A stretch of 6,950 nt of DNA. It comes from Ponticaulis sp. (GTDB taxonomy: Bacteria; Pseudomonadota; Alphaproteobacteria; Caulobacterales; Hyphomonadaceae). Positions 5,609 to 6,950 of the stretch are shown here, piece after piece. A program made the translations under genes and the position numbers. The notes beneath the pieces were generated by a model. The model was not told the DNA's origin. It saw only the letters and a list, made by a program, of their open reading frames with translations, and made no database searches. The stretch's first letter is position 1. Each line of letters begins with the position of its first letter. The DNA lies in assembly GCA_002699325.1 (NCBI GenBank), contig PABS01000081.1:5831-12780 (forward strand), written 5' to 3'.

Positions 5609-6593
5609 AGTCTGACTGACCGGTCTGGCCATCTGTGAAGACGGTGGCGAGAAACGCTCGCAAATCTTGCAGGGTCTGCATGGGCGCCTCTTCATGCGGA
5701 AGATGGCCAACGGTCGGATATTCCTTCAGGCGAGAGTTTGGCAGCAAGCTGTGAAACCGCCGGGCATGGTCAGGCGGTATGATTTCATCGGCCTGCCCCT
5801 GAAGGATCAGCACTGACACTTCCAAATCTTTCAGCTTTTCGGCGTCTTCGCCTGCTGCTGCGCGATCTCGTGTTGAAATCTCCAGAATGGCCTGACGATG
5901 GCCCGGCGCGCGAACAAGATCAGCATATTGAACCACGGCGGCTTCGGTGACGAACCCCTGATCAACGAACGCGCTTTCCATGCCAGCACGCACGGCTGGC
6001 TCCGGATCGAGACTGGTCAGGAGCGGATGCAGCCAGCTGAGCGCAGCCAGTTTGTAGACCCAGGGTGATTGCGATGTATCCGCCGGAGCTGGCGGCAGGC
6101 CCGAAGCTGCGATCAAGACAAGTCCTTCAAGCGCATCTGACTCATCAACGGCATAGAGCCAGGCCGCATGACCGCCCAGCGAAGAGCCAACGAGAACAAA
6201 CCGATCGAGCCCGATCGCGTCAGCGAAATCTCCGAGAAAGTCCGCCAACCCCGCACTGGAAAGGTCTGTTGAATCCAGAACACGTGTCAGGCCATGACCC
6301 GGCAGATCAACAGCCACAACCCGATAGCCGTCTTCCAGATTGGCACGCCAGCTTCTCCAGGTTGCGACTGACGATCCAATTCCATGCACCAGAAGCAGAA
6401 CCGGTGCATCTTTTGGTCCCTCATCCGTGTAATGGGTGATCAAACCATTTGAGAGTGTCACAAACTCGGAGGTTTCGGCAGTATACCTCACTTCAAGCCG
6501 CGAATAGGGGATGTCTGCGCGACGAACGGCAAGCCATGTCGCAGCCAGCGCTGACACCAGCACCAACAAAACAACCACAATCCGACGAAACAT
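5607..6593 (-). CDS. Membrane-anchored alpha/beta hydrolase
   Basis: With the ATG at 6593-6591 the protein has 328 residues. MFRR followed by a hydrophobic run to about residue 22 (VVVLLVLVSALAATWLAV) is a signal anchor that would place the catalytic domain in the periplasm. The alpha/beta hydrolase fold is clear: LLLVHGIGSS (67-75 region) supplies the oxyanion hole, VDLPGHG follows, and the nucleophile elbow GSSLGG contains Ser138. Asp269 in GQADEIIPP and His297 in VGHLPHEE complete the triad. A lid or cap region lies between about 165 and 235. The frame extends to a GTG at 6638, but that start has no ribosome-binding sequence and would put polar residues before the membrane segment; the chosen ATG has AGGG two bases upstream, which is close. 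The substrate (ester, lactone, epoxide or other) cannot be inferred. It lies 90 bases after the adenylyltransferase gene on the same strand. Confidence 0.9.
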   Translation of the reverse strand: MFRRIVVVLLVLVSALAATWLAVRRADIPYSRLEVRYTAETSEFVTLSNGLITHYTDEGPKDAPVLLLVHGIGSSVATWRSWRANLEDGYRVVAVDLPGHGLTRVLDSTDLSSAGLADFLGDFADAIGLDRFVLVGSSLGGHAAWLYAVDESDALEGLVLIAASGLPPAPADTSQSPWVYKLAALSWLHPLLTSLDPEPAVRAGMESAFVDQGFVTEAAVVQYADLVRAPGHRQAILEISTRDRAAAGEDAEKLKDLEVSVLILQGQADEIIPPDHARRFHSLLPNSRLKEYPTVGHLPHEEAPMQTLQDLRAFLATVFTDGQTGQSD

Positions 6594-6668
6594 GACCCTG
6601 CCCGAACCTGTCACAAAAGCGTCAGGAGAAGTACACACACGCCCGTAGACTTCAAGGCGTAAGTTCCT

Positions 6669-6683
6669 GCTGTCCGTGACAGC
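6669..6683. terminator. Small perfect hairpin directly after the adenylyltransferase stop
   Basis: GCTGTC (6669-6674) and GACAGC (6678-6683) are exact inverted copies around three bases. On the minus strand it follows the TGA at 6686-6684 with no gap. There is no T run after it (AGGAACTT), so at best it is a weak or attenuating terminator or a mRNA end-protecting hairpin before the hydrolase gene. Confidence 0.3.
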
Positions 6684-6950
6684 TCAATCTGCTCCGCATA
6701 CGGAGCAAGCAGGATCTTTGGGCAAGGACACTGCACGGGTCTGGCCCGCCAGCCCTTCCATTATAGTCAAAACGCTAAACATATTTCTGGTCTCACCCAG
6801 CACATAGCGGATCGCAAGCAGAGCAAGATGGCTCGCTGTCAGATGCGTGACAGCGCCAAGCACGCCCAGATCATTGCAATCCCCGGCTTGTGGCGGTTCT
6901 TCCGGCACCAGGCATTGATAACACGGCGCATCAGGGTCGCCTGGCGGATT
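6684..6950 (-). CDS. C-terminal part of a ThiF/MoeB/HesA-family adenylyltransferase
   Basis: The frame is open from the window edge to the TGA at 6686-6684, giving 88 residues of the C-terminal part; the ATP-binding half lies outside. It contains a zinc-binding CYQC near its beginning and CSVC five residues before the end, the paired C-x2-C motifs of MoeB and ThiF. Between them GDCNDLGVLGAVTHLTASHLALLAIRYVLG (given here by its key parts GDC and GVLGAV) matches the segment around the conserved Cys and the following helix that carries the dimer contacts. The ending DPACSVCGAD resembles the family 'DP.C..CG' tail. These enzymes adenylate the C-terminal glycine of ubiquitin-like sulfur carriers such as MoaD or ThiS. 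Which pathway this one serves, molybdopterin, thiamine or other, cannot be told without the rest and its neighbours. Confidence 0.8.
   Translation of the reverse strand, partial: NPPGDPDAPCYQCLVPEEPPQAGDCNDLGVLGAVTHLTASHLALLAIRYVLGETRNMFSVLTIMEGLAGQTRAVSLPKDPACSVCGAD

Noticed and set aside
6594..6638. A 15-residue extension of the alpha/beta hydrolase from a GTG at 6638
   Set aside because: No ribosome-binding sequence precedes it, and it would add a polar segment in front of a normal signal anchor.

Overview
This window looks like ordinary chromosomal DNA from an alphaproteobacterium. GC content is moderately high, genes are densely packed, and several stop/start overlaps link neighbouring genes. 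The fabA and fabI homologues, the SH3-domain gene beside a D-2-hydroxyacid dehydrogenase, and a TTGACGC-type -35 element fit the Caulobacterales/Maricaulales (Hyphomonadaceae-like) side of the class. That placement rests on recognising protein families by eye, not on a search. I see no insertion sequence, phage gene, CRISPR array, tRNA or rRNA.

Layout from left to right. Positions 1-521 (+) hold the 3' part of a thiamine-phosphate-synthase-like (ThiE/TenI) gene that begins before the window. A minus-strand block then reads from right to left: an SH3-domain secreted protein (3694-4290), FabA (3063-3587), QueE (2298-3053), a GNAT acetyltransferase (1829-2308), FabI (929-1744) and a GFA/CENP-V family zinc protein (514-936). 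The GFA-family gene is interrupted by one in-frame TAG, and its end overlaps the ThiE-like gene tail to tail by 8 bases. A 302-base divergent intergenic region (4291-4592) separates the SH3 gene from a plus-strand D-2-hydroxyacid dehydrogenase (glyoxylate/hydroxypyruvate reductase type, 4593-5579). A GC-rich hairpin at 5589-5608 lies between that gene and a convergent membrane-anchored alpha/beta hydrolase (5607-6593, minus). The right edge carries the C-terminal part of a ThiF/MoeB/HesA-type adenylyltransferase (6684-6950, minus).

How the genes work together: FabA makes and isomerises the trans-2-decenoyl-ACP at the branch to unsaturated fatty acids, and FabI performs the last reduction of each elongation cycle, so the block centres on type II fatty acid synthesis. 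In many alphaproteobacteria fabB sits between or next to these two genes. Here the space is occupied by queE (queuosine/7-deazaguanine synthesis) and a GNAT gene, and no fabB is present. QueE follows FabA by 9 bases, QueE and GNAT overlap by 11, and FabI and the GFA-family gene overlap by 8. The 84 bases before FabI hold a plausible promoter, so FabI may also be transcribed on its own.

The points most worth a second look are the single nonsense codon in the GFA-family gene, the unusual fabA-queE-GNAT-fabI order, the obligatory non-ATG start of fabA, and two short dyads at putative promoters. I found no evidence for a novel multi-gene system; most of the window is housekeeping.
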